Source: Fredinandcohnia aciditolerans
GTDB lineage: Bacteria > Bacillota > Bacilli > Bacillales > Bacillaceae_L
Length of the DNA stretch: 64,000 nt
Reading direction: 5' to 3'
Assembly: GCA_003640645.1 (NCBI GenBank)
Contig: QGHH01000003.1
Span: 310,001-374,000 of the forward strand
Positions 1-8,416 of the stretch are shown piece after piece. The notes under the pieces were generated by a model that was not told where the DNA came from, made no database searches, and worked only from the letters and a program-made list of their open reading frames with translations. A program made the position numbers and the translations under genes. The first letter of the stretch is position 1. Every line of letters starts with the position of its first letter.

Positions 1-1
1 T

Positions 2-421
2 GTTGGTAAACATATTGAATATGTAGGGAAGAGTGGAGCAGGTCAAACCGTAAAGCTTTGTCACAATATGGTCGTAGCAGGTGTGATTACCTTATTAAGT
101 GAAGCTTTTTTAACTGGAGAAAGAGCTGGGGTTACAAAGGAGAAACTTGCGGGTATTCTACAAAAAGGATCTGGTCAAACCCGAGCGATGGATGTTTTCG
201 GTGTGAATATATTAGATGAATCATTTGACAATGTAAAGTTCACTCTTGCAAATATGACAAAGGATATCCACTTATACCGTGAATTGGCTGAAAACTCACA
301 AATTTCAACCTTTGTCAGTGACATCACACATCAACTCTTTCACTTAGGTAAGAACAAAGGGAAGGGTCAACTAGATTCATCAGCGGTATATACCGTCTTA
401 AAAGAAATGATGGAACAATAA
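2..421 (+). CDS. beta-hydroxyacid dehydrogenase, C-terminal part (5' truncated by window)
   Basis: This is the 3' part of a gene in the 3-hydroxyisobutyrate / 2-hydroxy-3-oxopropionate dehydrogenase family. The reading frame is open from base 2, so the Rossmann domain lies outside the window. What remains is the all-alpha C-terminal domain, beginning with the family signature GKSGAGQTVKLCHNM, whose lysine (in VKLCHN) is the catalytic residue in this family. About 139 residues are present, matching the usual length of that domain. The stop lies 24 nt before the M20 amidohydrolase gene, so both are probably in one operon. The substrate cannot be told from this half. Confidence 0.8.
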   Translation, partial: VGKHIEYVGKSGAGQTVKLCHNMVVAGVITLLSEAFLTGERAGVTKEKLAGILQKGSGQTRAMDVFGVNILDESFDNVKFTLANMTKDIHLYRELAENSQISTFVSDITHQLFHLGKNKGKGQLDSSAVYTVLKEMMEQ

Positions 422-445
422 AAAACCACTAGGAGGGCATTTATA

Positions 446-1639
446 ATGGAAAATTTATTTGAAAAATTAGACGAAATTTATGATGAAATTGTCTCTATAC
501 GCCGTTATCTACACGAATACCCAGAGTTATCATTTGAGGAAGTAAAAACAGCAGAATACATTGCAACTTATCATGAAAAATTAGGTCACGAAATTCGCAC
601 AGGTGTTGGTGGCAATGGAGTAGTAGCTTATCTAAAAGGAGATCGTCCTGGGCCGACTGTTGCCTTACGTGCAGACTTCGATGCCCTTCCGATTTTAGAG
701 CAAACGGATGTACCGTTCAAGTCAAAAAATGATGGTGTGATGCATGCATGTGGGCATGATGGCCATACTGCAACTTTACTTGGTTTAGCGAAGGTGTTAA
801 ATGCAATGAAAGCAGAACTTGAGGGTACAGTAGTATTCATCCATCAACATGCAGAGGAATTACCACCAGGTGGTGCCATTTCTATGATCGAAGATGGTTG
901 CCTAGATGGTGTCGATGTAATCTTCGGCACACATTTACAAGCTCAAATGCCAGTTGGAGAAATCGGTTATCGAGTGGGTGCAATCCAAGCAGCTCCTGAC
1001 CGTTTCGATATTAAAATTCAAGGGCGAGGCGGACATGGTGCCTACCCACATCAAACAATCGACAGTATTGTCGTTGGAGGCCAACTCATAAATAATTTAC
1101 AACAAATTGTCAGCCGTAAAGTAGATCCATTGGATTCAGCGGTTGTATCTGTAACCTCATTCGAGGCAAAAAATCCATACAATGTTATTGCTGACTATGC
1201 TGAAATGATTGGTACCGTGCGTACTTTCAAAGAAGAGACTCGTGATTTTATCGAAAAAGAAATGGAACGAGTGGTTCGAGGAACATGTGATGTGAATGGT
1301 GCAGATTATGAATTTACCTTTACACGCGGTTATCCAACACTTATCAATCATAAAGAAGAAACCGAATTTGTTGCAAAAATGGCGGAAGACGTTCCAGGAG
1401 TAAACAAGGTTGCTGAAACAGAACCTGTTATGGGCGGAGAAGATTACGCTTATTATTTACAACATGTAAAAGGGACCTTCTTCTTTACAGGTGCAGAGAA
1501 TCCAGAGTGGAAAGACTCTTACCCTCACCATCATCCGAAATTTGATATCGATGAGCGTGCACTTTTAATCGCAGCAAAGGTATTAGGCAAAGCAACATTA
1601 GAATATATGAAAGTACATGCAAAAGAGGCTGTAAAATAA
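446..1639 (+). CDS. M20-family amidohydrolase (hippurate / N-acyl-amino-acid hydrolase type)
   Basis: A cytoplasmic metallo-amidohydrolase of peptidase family M20D, 397 residues, the usual full length. Metal-site motifs are visible: HACGHDGHTATLLG near residue 100, QHAEELPPGGA near 135, and GTHLQAQ near 160. The dimerisation-domain motif GRGGHGAYPHQTIDS is near 195 and a C-terminal GGEDYAYY is near 330. These enzymes cleave N-acyl or N-carbamoyl amino acids and similar amides, and the exact substrate is not predictable. An AGGAGGG ribosome binding site precedes the ATG. Two membrane-protein genes follow directly, and they may import its substrate (inference). Confidence 0.88.
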   Translation: MENLFEKLDEIYDEIVSIRRYLHEYPELSFEEVKTAEYIATYHEKLGHEIRTGVGGNGVVAYLKGDRPGPTVALRADFDALPILEQTDVPFKSKNDGVMHACGHDGHTATLLGLAKVLNAMKAELEGTVVFIHQHAEELPPGGAISMIEDGCLDGVDVIFGTHLQAQMPVGEIGYRVGAIQAAPDRFDIKIQGRGGHGAYPHQTIDSIVVGGQLINNLQQIVSRKVDPLDSAVVSVTSFEAKNPYNVIADYAEMIGTVRTFKEETRDFIEKEMERVVRGTCDVNGADYEFTFTRGYPTLINHKEETEFVAKMAEDVPGVNKVAETEPVMGGEDYAYYLQHVKGTFFFTGAENPEWKDSYPHHHPKFDIDERALLIAAKVLGKATLEYMKVHAKEAVK

Positions 1640-1681
1640 ATACCATATAAACAGCATCACTATTAAAAAGGGGGAAGAGCA

Positions 1682-2500
1682 ATGAGTGAAAATGCAACGA
1701 ATCTTTGGAAGGATTGGAAATTACATCTTTTAGTATTTGCCATTGTGGTAGTCACAGAATTAATCGGCACACATCGTATTCCAATCGGAACAGGTGTCAT
1801 TTTATTACTACCAATGTTATATGCAGTAATCGTGGGGATCGCAGTCTATTTTACTCCACTTGTAACAGAAAAGATGTCTAAAAATGCAGAACATCTTGTC
1901 TTTATTTCCGTCACCTTATTGATTGCAAAATTTGGTGTACAAGCCGGTCCAGCTTTACCTCAGTTAATTGAAGCTGGTCCAGCATTAATCTTACAAGAGA
2001 TTGGAAATCTAGGGACAATTTTAGTAGCTTTGCCAGTAGCCGTTTTACTTGGCCTCAAAAGAGAAGCTATTGGGATGACACACTCGATTGGAAGGGAACC
2101 AAACTTGGCCCTCATTACAGATAAATATGGACTCTCTTCACCAGAAGGTCGTGGCGTGATGGCCATTTATATCTTTGGTACCGTGTTTGGATCAATCTTC
2201 TTAGGGTTAATTTCGGGGTTTCTTGCCACAGCAACACCAATTCATCCGCTCGCATTTGCAATGGCAACTGGAGTAGGAAGCGGAAGTATGGCAGCAGCGT
2301 CACTTGGACCACTTGTAGCTGCTTATCCAGAAATGGCAGATACCCTTACAGCCTTCTCAGGTGCTAGTAACCTATTAACCTCTGTAACAGGGCTATACGC
2401 AAGTATTTTCATAGGATTACCATTAACGGTGAAATTATATAATGTTCTTTCAAGAGTAAGAGATAAAAAAGCAGCGAATTCGACTTCAAAGGGGGCGTAA
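1682..2500 (+). CDS. DUF3100-like multi-pass membrane protein
   Basis: A 272-residue polytopic membrane protein with about seven to eight hydrophobic segments. It resembles the DUF3100 family, which often sits beside M20 amidohydrolase genes. The glycine- and serine-rich stretch MATGVGSGSMAAASLGPL (about residues 197-214) looks like a pore- or substrate-lining segment. A GGGGGAAGAG ribosome binding site lies just before the ATG. The gene starts 42 nt after the amidohydrolase and is followed after 6 nt by another membrane-protein gene, so the three are likely co-transcribed. A transport role for the amidohydrolase substrate is inference; the family assignment is from memory of its features. 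Confidence 0.6.
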   Translation: MSENATNLWKDWKLHLLVFAIVVVTELIGTHRIPIGTGVILLLPMLYAVIVGIAVYFTPLVTEKMSKNAEHLVFISVTLLIAKFGVQAGPALPQLIEAGPALILQEIGNLGTILVALPVAVLLGLKREAIGMTHSIGREPNLALITDKYGLSSPEGRGVMAIYIFGTVFGSIFLGLISGFLATATPIHPLAFAMATGVGSGSMAAASLGPLVAAYPEMADTLTAFSGASNLLTSVTGLYASIFIGLPLTVKLYNVLSRVRDKKAANSTSKGA

Positions 2501-2506
2501 CAACCA

Positions 2507-2962
2507 ATGTTAAAAAGTATACAAGAGTGGGTCTTATTATTTATCATTTGTTCTATATCAGTTCTTGCAGGTAACTGGATTGGTTATGATGTTATGCCAC
2601 TTGCAGCGATTCCAGGAATACTTGTTCTAGCTGGAGTGAGCTTGGCTGGATTAATTATTCATAAAGCCATTCCATATAAAAAGATTCCAAGTATTGCCTA
2701 TATTGGGATTCTAGCATTCATTATCACTATCCCAGGTATGCCATTCCAAGAAAAATTTGTAGAATGGACAGGGCAAGTGAATCTATTAGCAATCGCAACT
2801 CCAATCTTAGCCTATGCGGGTATCTCAATCGGTCGTTCATGGGCAGACTTTGCTAAACTTGGCTGGAAAACAATTATTATTGGCATGTGTGTTCTACTAG
2901 GAACATACCTTGGATCCGCCATCGTAGCCGAAATCCTCCTACGAATCCAAGGAATCATCTAA
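2507..2962 (+). CDS. small four- to five-TM membrane protein, partner of the DUF3100-like protein
   Basis: This 151-residue protein is almost entirely hydrophobic with four or five predicted membrane segments and no catalytic motif. I do not recognise the family with certainty. It begins 6 nt after the upstream membrane-protein gene, with GGGGGCG as ribosome binding site, so the two probably form one transporter in the amidohydrolase operon. The last 20 or so codons switch sharply to C-ending codons (ATC, GCC, TAC, CTC) compared with the T-ending codons before them. A dispersed palindrome begins 15 nt after the stop. Confidence 0.6.
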   Translation: MLKSIQEWVLLFIICSISVLAGNWIGYDVMPLAAIPGILVLAGVSLAGLIIHKAIPYKKIPSIAYIGILAFIITIPGMPFQEKFVEWTGQVNLLAIATPILAYAGISIGRSWADFAKLGWKTIIIGMCVLLGTYLGSAIVAEILLRIQGII

Positions 2963-2977
2963 TAGAATAGAATTTGG

Positions 2978-3008
2978 TGGGACACAGGGACAGGTCCCCT
3001 GTCCCAGA
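2978..3008. repeat. dispersed GGGACAGGTCCC palindrome, copy 1
   Basis: A 31-bp near-palindrome built on GGGACAGG and CCCTGTCCC, 15 nt after the stop of the preceding membrane-protein gene. Closely related copies occur at 6758-6786, 8386-8416 and 20455-20485, with a variant at 6724-6744. It can form a strong RNA hairpin, but here it has no adjoining T-run and a separate terminator follows. Confidence 0.85.
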
Positions 3009-3024
3009 ACCATTTTTTTGAAAG

Positions 3025-3052
3025 AAGGTCTGTATTTATACAGGCCTTTTTT
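3025..3052 (+). terminator. rho-independent terminator of the amidohydrolase operon
   Basis: The arms AAGGTCTGTA (3025-3034) and TACAGGCCTT (3039-3048) pair with one G-U wobble across a four-base loop and run into a T-tract. Confidence 0.75.
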
Positions 3053-3180
3053 CCTGTTTTTTAAACCATGAAAATTGTCATGACTAAAACTACTCCTGTA
3101 AAATTCAAATCCAAAGACCCGTTTTCTAATGAATTCCTCTACTATTCTGCAACTATTGTAAACAAATCTCCTACTTTTTT

Positions 3181-3256
3181 ACTGTAAAAACTTTACAGTC
3201 TATTCATAACCCCTTTATATTCAGCAGTTATTCTGGAAGGAGATTCTTGGTATAAT
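3181..3256 (+). promoter_or_regulatory. putative promoter and dyad upstream of the phosphodiester glycosidase gene
   Basis: The 360-bp gap before the large secreted protein holds a perfect dyad, ACTGTAAA-AAC-TTTACAGT (3181-3199), and an extended -10 element, TGGTATAAT, ending at 3256. No good -35 box is seen at the normal spacing, which fits an extended -10 promoter. The dyad could be an operator; its regulator is unknown. Confidence 0.45.
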
Positions 3257-3322
3257 GAAAATACGCTTCAAGAATATTCAATATATTATAAAATTATATT
3301 TTAGTAGAAGGGAGAACTACGA

Positions 3323-6300
3323 ATGAATGTAAAGTGGTGGAGAAATGTTTTATTTGCCTCAGCCATAACAGTACCATTAGCACCTACTGTTCATGCAGAC
3401 AATGAACCATCAGATGTTGCTCAAGCTCGATCAACTTCGTCCGACAGAACAGAACCTGTCATTTTTGTTGGACCAGCTGGCAAGACGCTTGTTTCGAAGG
3501 AAAGTACAACCACGATTGGTCCTGGTATTATGCTTGCTAGTTTTGAAAGATTTGATGCACGAGGCTGGCTAAATGGAGAAGTAATGACCATTAACCTAGG
3601 AAATGATAGCATTTCAACCGATATACTTTATCCTGGCAGTGTTTCATCTGCGAAACCATTGTCAGAAATGGCGAAGGAAGCAGATGCAATCGCTGGGGTC
3701 AATGGAGATTTCTTCGATATTAATAATACGAAAGCTCCTCTAGGCACTGTAGTTAGTAAAGGGGAAATGGTAAAAGGGCCTCAAGGTAGTCATACACTCA
3801 CTGCCAGTGTTGATAAAAATGGTTTGGGTCATATCTCTACTATTCTATTAGATGGAAAAGTTAAGCTACCTAGCGGAGAAATCACACTTGACGCACTCAA
3901 TCAATACGCAATTTCAAAAGATGGTATAGGATTATACAATTCTGTCTGGGGAAGCGCTGAAAGGTCTCAGGATGGAAGCACCGTGTATGAAGTAATGGTC
4001 GTAGATGGAAAAGTTACAACTGTAGTAGAAGGTGCAGGGAATGGTGCCATCCCTGAAAATGCTTTTGTACTTGTTGGACGTGAAAAAGGTGCAGAGACCT
4101 TAAGAGCTTTATCTGTTGGAGATGAAGTAAGTGTAGAATATGCTCCAAAGACTGACATCGATGTTTCATTTGCTGTTGGAGGTAATATTAAACTTGTTGA
4201 AAGTGGAGTTGTTATTTCGAATTTAGATGATACGACTTCTGCACCACGAACTGCTGTTGGTTTTTCTGAGGATCGCAAAACGATGATATTAGCAGCAGTT
4301 GATGGACGTCAAACAGACAGTCGAGGTATGACATTTAAAGAATTAGCCGAACTGATGAAGGAATACGGTGCACATTATGCCTTAAACCTTGATGGTGGAG
4401 GTTCTACAACAATGGTTGCACAAAATCCTGGTACGAAAGATTTGAAGGTTGTGAATCAGCCATCGGATGGCACTGAAAGATCAGTACCGAATGGGATTGG
4501 AATTTTTGCAAAGGCTGGAAGTGGTGAATTAAAGAGCTTTGCAGTTAATACTACATTTAAATCTGATATGAGTAACCGTGTATTCCCTGGATTAACAAGA
4601 ACGTTTATTGGTTTAGGGCACGATGAAAATTACTCTCCCGTTCCAGTTGGTGAAGTGAAATGGAAGGCTCTTCCCGCAGACGTTGGTAAATTTGCGGAAA
4701 ATGGCGTTTTCCATGCTAAAAAGTCAGGTAATGCCATTGCTCAGGCACAAGTAAAATCTTCAAAGGGTTCGATGGAGATCACCGTCCTTGGTAAATTGGA
4801 TCGAATTGAAGCATCACAAGCACGCCTAAGTTTGGAATTAGGCCAACAAGCAAGTTTTTCTGTTAATGGTTATGACAAAGACGGATACGGCGCACCAATT
4901 GAAGCTAGAGATGTAAGTTTAGACTATGATGAGTCAGTAATTTCGATCATGGAAAATGTGGATGGTAGTTTTACCGTTATACCTAAAGCTGATGGTGCGT
5001 CGGCGCTCATCACAGTAAAAGTAAAAGACGAGGTTACGTATCTGCCAGTTACAATTGGCCTAGCTACAAAGAAAGTCGATGATTTTGAAGAGATAAGTGG
5101 GTGGTCCTTTACAAAATATCCATATGAAGTTGGAGCATCTATGAAGCATGTTGCTGGTAGGGATGGAAAAGGGATCGAGTTAGCATACGATTTTTCAACA
5201 ACAACGGCAACTCGTGCTGCTTATTTACAAGCATCTCCTACGATTGAATTACCAGGTGATGTTCAGAAAATTGGACTTTGGGTAAAAGGGGATGGACAAG
5301 GAGCATGGCTTCGTACTGTCATTGAAGATGCAGCAGGGACAAGATACACATTATCACTTGCTGATGCAGTAGATTGGTCAGGCTGGAAGTACGTTGAGAC
5401 GACGGTCCCTGAAGGCGTACGATACCCTGTAAAGCTTTGGAGAATCTATCCAGTTGAAACGAACAAAAATGAGCAATACACAGGTCAATTGGTATTTGAT
5501 GATGTAACTGTTAAAGTCCCCACTTCTATAGAGGTTCCAGAAGTAGCTAAAGATCCGGACCCGCTCATTATTCAAAATGGAGAAATTGAAAAAGGACGTT
5601 GGACATTTGCGGTACTAGCTGACAGCCAGTTTGTTGCAAAGGATCCGAATAGTTCTCAAGTACAAATGGCAAGAGAATCTCTAAGACAAATTGTTGCAGC
5701 AAAACCAGACTTCCTTGTAATTAATGGTGATTTGGTTGATACAGCATGGAAAGAAGATTTTGCATTTGCTGAGCAAATATTACAAGAAGAAGTTGGAGAT
5801 AAACTCCCAATCTATTATCTACCAGGAAACCATGAAATTATGGGACCAGGTACATTGGATAATTTCTTAGAAGTCTATGAAAATAACAGATATACGTTTG
5901 ATCACAAAGGAACAAGATTTATTTTACTTGATTCATCGACAGGAAGTTACCGTACGAGTGATTTCCAACAGCTACTCGACTTAAAAAAGACATTAACGGA
6001 AGCTGCAAAGGATCCAAATGTGAAAAACGTAGTTGTCATGGCGCATCATCCAACTCGTGATCCACTACCTACGAAAAACAGTCAACTTAGTGATAGTAAA
6101 GAGTCCAATCTTCTTGAACAATTCTTAACGGAGTTTCGTCAAACTTCAGGAGGAAAGGGAGCACTATTTATCGGTGGTCATGCTCATACTGTAAGTGTTG
6201 ATCGTGTCGAAGGTGTTCCGTATATGGTTGTCGGACCTTCAGGAAAAGCACCATATGGCTCCAGTGATGCAGGTGGTTTCTACGAGTGGACGATGTTCGG

Positions 6301-6715
6301 TGTAGACCCAAATCCTGTACCTGACAAGGCTATGGGGCCAGAACAATCAAATGGACAAAGTTCTGTTTCTGGTACTAATTGGATTCAAGCTGAAGTGAAT
6401 CCACTTTTATTAGATATTACTCTTCAAGCACCAACAACAATAAAAGCAGGAGAAACAGTACAAATTGAGGCAACTGGTCATCAAAAAGATAACCTGAACT
6501 TCCCACTACATTACCCAGCAACTGTTCAATGGGAAGCTAGTGATAACGTCTTTATCGGTAGTGGAGAAGAACTAACCGTGGCAGAAACTTCAGGAAAATA
6601 CGCTGCACTCTTCGACCATACAACAGGGGAACTAAAAACTCTAAAAGCAGGAGAAATAACACTAAAAGTCGAAGTAAATCAAATGACCAAAGAACAAACC
6701 ATCACAATTGAATAA
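3323..6715 (+). CDS. secreted phosphodiester glycosidase (NAGPA) fused to a calcineurin-like metallophosphoesterase
   Basis: An 1130-residue exported protein with a signal peptide probably cleaved after VHA (residue 25). A NAGPA/DUF2233 domain covers roughly residues 70-395, with the signatures GVNGDFFDINN near 126 and LNLDGGGSTTM near 355. Ig-like and beta-sandwich modules follow to about 740. A metallophosphoesterase domain then runs from about 760 to 1010, with metal-binding motifs LADSQF, NGDLVDTAW, LPGNHE, AHHPTRD and GGHAHT. A final Ig-like domain ends the protein. B. subtilis YvnB is of this general type. It probably removes sugar-phosphate decorations from wall or extracellular polymers and then dephosphorylates them (inference). 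It is transcribed alone. Confidence 0.85.
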   Translation: MNVKWWRNVLFASAITVPLAPTVHADNEPSDVAQARSTSSDRTEPVIFVGPAGKTLVSKESTTTIGPGIMLASFERFDARGWLNGEVMTINLGNDSISTDILYPGSVSSAKPLSEMAKEADAIAGVNGDFFDINNTKAPLGTVVSKGEMVKGPQGSHTLTASVDKNGLGHISTILLDGKVKLPSGEITLDALNQYAISKDGIGLYNSVWGSAERSQDGSTVYEVMVVDGKVTTVVEGAGNGAIPENAFVLVGREKGAETLRALSVGDEVSVEYAPKTDIDVSFAVGGNIKLVESGVVISNLDDTTSAPRTAVGFSEDRKTMILAAVDGRQTDSRGMTFKELAELMKEYGAHYALNLDGGGSTTMVAQNPGTKDLKVVNQPSDGTERSVPNGIGIFAKAGSGELKSFAVNTTFKSDMSNRVFPGLTRTFIGLGHDENYSPVPVGEVKWKALPADVGKFAENGVFHAKKSGNAIAQAQVKSSKGSMEITVLGKLDRIEASQARLSLELGQQASFSVNGYDKDGYGAPIEARDVSLDYDESVISIMENVDGSFTVIPKADGASALITVKVKDEVTYLPVTIGLATKKVDDFEEISGWSFTKYPYEVGASMKHVAGRDGKGIELAYDFSTTTATRAAYLQASPTIELPGDVQKIGLWVKGDGQGAWLRTVIEDAAGTRYTLSLADAVDWSGWKYVETTVPEGVRYPVKLWRIYPVETNKNEQYTGQLVFDDVTVKVPTSIEVPEVAKDPDPLIIQNGEIEKGRWTFAVLADSQFVAKDPNSSQVQMARESLRQIVAAKPDFLVINGDLVDTAWKEDFAFAEQILQEEVGDKLPIYYLPGNHEIMGPGTLDNFLEVYENNRYTFDHKGTRFILLDSSTGSYRTSDFQQLLDLKKTLTEAAKDPNVKNVVVMAHHPTRDPLPTKNSQLSDSKESNLLEQFLTEFRQTSGGKGALFIGGHAHTVSVDRVEGVPYMVVGPSGKAPYGSSDAGGFYEWTMFGVDPNPVPDKAMGPEQSNGQSSVSGTNWIQAEVNPLLLDITLQAPTTIKAGETVQIEATGHQKDNLNFPLHYPATVQWEASDNVFIGSGEELTVAETSGKYAALFDHTTGELKTLKAGEITLKVEVNQMTKEQTITIE

Positions 6716-6723
6716 TGGGATTG

Positions 6724-6750
6724 CGGGACAGGTTCACTGTCCCGTTTTTT
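6724..6750 (+). terminator. terminator made from a GGGACAG palindrome variant
   Basis: CGGGACAG and CTGTCCCG (6724-6744) form an 8-bp stem with the short loop GTTCA, followed by seven T residues. It lies 8 nt after the stop of the phosphodiester glycosidase gene. It is a sequence variant of the dispersed palindrome family that has a proper T-run. Confidence 0.8.
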
Positions 6751-6757
6751 TCATGCT

Positions 6758-6786
6758 TGGGACAAGGGACCTGTCCCTGTGACCCA
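6758..6786. repeat. dispersed GGGACAGGTCCC palindrome, copy 2 (inverted)
   Basis: On the reverse strand this reads TGGGTC, then ACAGGGACAGGTCCCTTGTC, then CCA, nearly identical to the copy at 20455-20485. It lies 13 nt beyond the terminator variant, in the opposite orientation relative to the upstream gene. Confidence 0.8.
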
Positions 6787-6805
6787 CCCTTGACGGTTTG
6801 TCAAA

Positions 6806-7015
6806 TTATTTCACTGCTGTTACGCCTTTGTTTATGATGTTATTGACCCATTCGCCCAGTTCTTTTGGTGATTTGTCCATTCCGTTATTCAACCATCTTT
6901 TGATCACGTAAATACTTCAGCTAATAATGAAGGTACTGAAATATTCGGAAACATTCTCGTCGAGATGGCTGCCGGCCCAGTTTTTCATGAGGTATCCGTA
7001 AACAATATCCATGAG
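6806..7015 (-). pseudogene. TetR-family regulator, C-terminal remnant
   Basis: Read on the minus strand, this frame gives the C-terminal end of a TetR-type regulator (motifs KRWLNNGMDKSPKELGEW and a tail ending in TAVK). It is interrupted by an in-frame TGA after YFSTFIIS. The HTH-containing N-terminal half is absent, and a stop lies just upstream of the remaining frame. It abuts the remnant of a heptad-repeat protein on the other strand. TetR genes are often beside such membrane or heptad proteins, so this looks like one decayed efflux-type locus. Confidence 0.65.
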
Positions 7016-7017
7016 TT

Positions 7018-7512
7018 ATTGCTGAAACCGAGGTTTCAGCATCATTAAAAGCATCGGGTGCTACTGAGTCTCTTTCTCAGCTACAAAATGGCCTTGCTGC
7101 ATTATCCGCCAATTATCAAACATTTCATTCAGGTTTGGTGAAATACACAGGTGGAGTTGGTCAGTTATCGAAATCTTATCAAAAAATGCATCAGGGAATT
7201 TTGAAATTATCAGGTGGTACAGGTGACCTTGACAACGGTGTTGCTGAACTTCACAATGGTACTCGAGAATTATATGAGTCTACAAGTGATTTACCAGAAC
7301 AAATGAAGGAAGAAGTCGACCGCATGATATCTGAATATGATAAATCAGATTTCGAAGCGTTCTCTTTTGTATCAGACCAAAATAAAAATGTTAATCTTGT
7401 CCAATTCGTCATTAAAACAGAAAGCATTATAAAAGAAGAACCAAAAACAAAAGAGGTCGAAGAAAAAGAAGCCAAAGGCTTTTGGGAGAAGTTGATTGAT
7501 TTGTTTAAATAG
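7018..7512 (+). pseudogene. YhgE/Pip-like heptad-repeat protein, C-terminal remnant
   Basis: A frame open from about 7018 to the stop at 7512 encodes repeats of the form LxxGxxxL (for example LSGGTGDLDNGVAELHNG), typical of the coiled middle of YhgE/Pip-like or MMPL-associated proteins. An acidic, lysine-rich tail ends in FWEKLIDLFK. There is no plausible start: the frame begins right at the break with the TetR remnant. A TTG at 7135 lacks a convincing ribosome binding site. The N-terminal membrane part is gone, so I call it a truncated gene. Confidence 0.6.
7021..7040. repeat. perfect inverted repeat at the pseudogene junction
   Basis: GCTGAAACC-GA-GGTTTCAGC, a 9-bp perfect inverted repeat with a 2-nt loop, lies exactly where the TetR remnant stops and the heptad-repeat remnant starts. 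It may have promoted the deletion that fused them (inference). Confidence 0.6.
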
Positions 7513-7558
7513 AATCTTTTCTAAGAGATTGTTGTATTTTGATAATAAAGCGCAAACC

Positions 7559-7870
7559 TAGTTGATTGGAGCGTAAGGTGGTGACTCCTCGAAATGTATT
7601 CACATTTTCTTCGTGCGTGGGTTATCTCAAAAAAGCAAATTCAAAGTCCTGCGGGTAAAGCGTGAGACTCGAGACCCCACAGGAGCGGTAGCGACTTTTC
7701 CAGTTGCAGCGGCTAGAAACTCGAGAAATTTCAATTCCTCCTTCAGAGGCAAAATGCGCCTTTTGTCGGAGTATCCAATTTTCTCGTTTCTGTGCAAGCC
7801 GCCCCCGCATTTCGTTGAGGAGGCTCAAGCCACGCCCGCGGAAAGCCTCCACCTGAACCGGAAGTCAACA
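7559..7870. repeat. Bacillaceae-type intergenic repeat element with imperfect terminal inverted repeats
   Basis: About 310 bp of locally GC-rich sequence lies in an otherwise AT-rich gap. The ends, GTTGATTGGAGCGTAAGGTG and CACCTGAACCGGAAGTCAAC, are imperfect inverted repeats. Inside are stretches such as GTGAGAC, GACCCCACAGGAGCG, GAGGAGGCTCAAGCC and GCCCGCGGAAAGC, which recall intergenic repeats I know from Bacillus-like genomes. The middle (about 7700-7800) has a second self-complementary block and may be a nested insertion. Open frames on both strands here have no ribosome binding sites and are not genes. Confidence 0.6.
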
Positions 7871-8007
7871 ATATAAAAACAACAAAATTTGCGATAACAC
7901 ATAATAAATATCAAGTGATACGGGGTGTCAGTAAACTGGCACCTTTTTGTTTTCGCTCATTCATGTTAAAGTTAGTAAGAAGTCAAAAATGAGGTAGGGC
8001 AAACAAG

Positions 8008-8385
8008 ATGATTGAAATAAAAAAATCTTTACTAAGTGATGGGGAATTCAATAGAGGGGTATTTGCTACTATGGATATTAAAAAAGGACAACTAATCCAT
8101 GAAGCACCCGTGATTTCTTATCCGAATGAACAGCACGAGCACATAGAAAAAACATTACTTGCTGATTACGCGTTTGAATATGGAATTAATCATACGGCAA
8201 TCCTTCTCGGATATGGCATGCTTTTTAACCACTCCTATGAACCTAATGCCATTTATGATATAAACTTCGATAATCACACTTTTGATTTCTATGCATACAA
8301 AGACATAAAAGCAGGCGAAGAAATCCTAATCAACTACAACGGCGAAGTCGACGACAACACAAAACTTTGGTTCAATGAAGAATAA
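8008..8385 (+). CDS. small SET-domain protein
   Basis: A 125-residue cytoplasmic protein that is little more than a SET fold. The motif LGYGMLFNHSYEPNA (about residues 69-83) matches the NHS core that binds S-adenosylmethionine, and AGEEILINYN (about 104-113) matches the C-terminal tyrosine motif. Bacterial stand-alone SET proteins of this size are putative lysine methyltransferases of unknown target. It is transcribed alone, after the repeat element. Its last 30 codons are nearly all C-ending or A-ending, unlike the T-rich front, and the dispersed palindrome begins at the base immediately after the stop. Confidence 0.8.
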   Translation: MIEIKKSLLSDGEFNRGVFATMDIKKGQLIHEAPVISYPNEQHEHIEKTLLADYAFEYGINHTAILLGYGMLFNHSYEPNAIYDINFDNHTFDFYAYKDIKAGEEILINYNGEVDDNTKLWFNEE

Positions 8386-8416
8386 TGGGACACAGAGACA
8401 GGTCCCTCGTCCCAGA
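8386..8416. repeat. dispersed GGGACAGGTCCC palindrome, copy 3
   Basis: This copy abuts the TAA stop of the SET-domain gene with no spacer. It and the copy at 20455-20485 share about 20 more bases downstream (ATTAATTTCCAT followed by TTTAGT or ATTAGT), so the repeat unit is longer than the palindrome alone. Confidence 0.85.

Noticed and set aside
3967-4278. 103-codon open frame antisense to the phosphodiester glycosidase gene
   Set aside because: Serine/threonine/proline-rich translation typical of an antisense shadow; no start signal.
7613-7876. Open frames on both strands of the intergenic repeat element
   Set aside because: GC-rich repeat DNA is open by composition; no ribosome binding sites, no recognisable protein.
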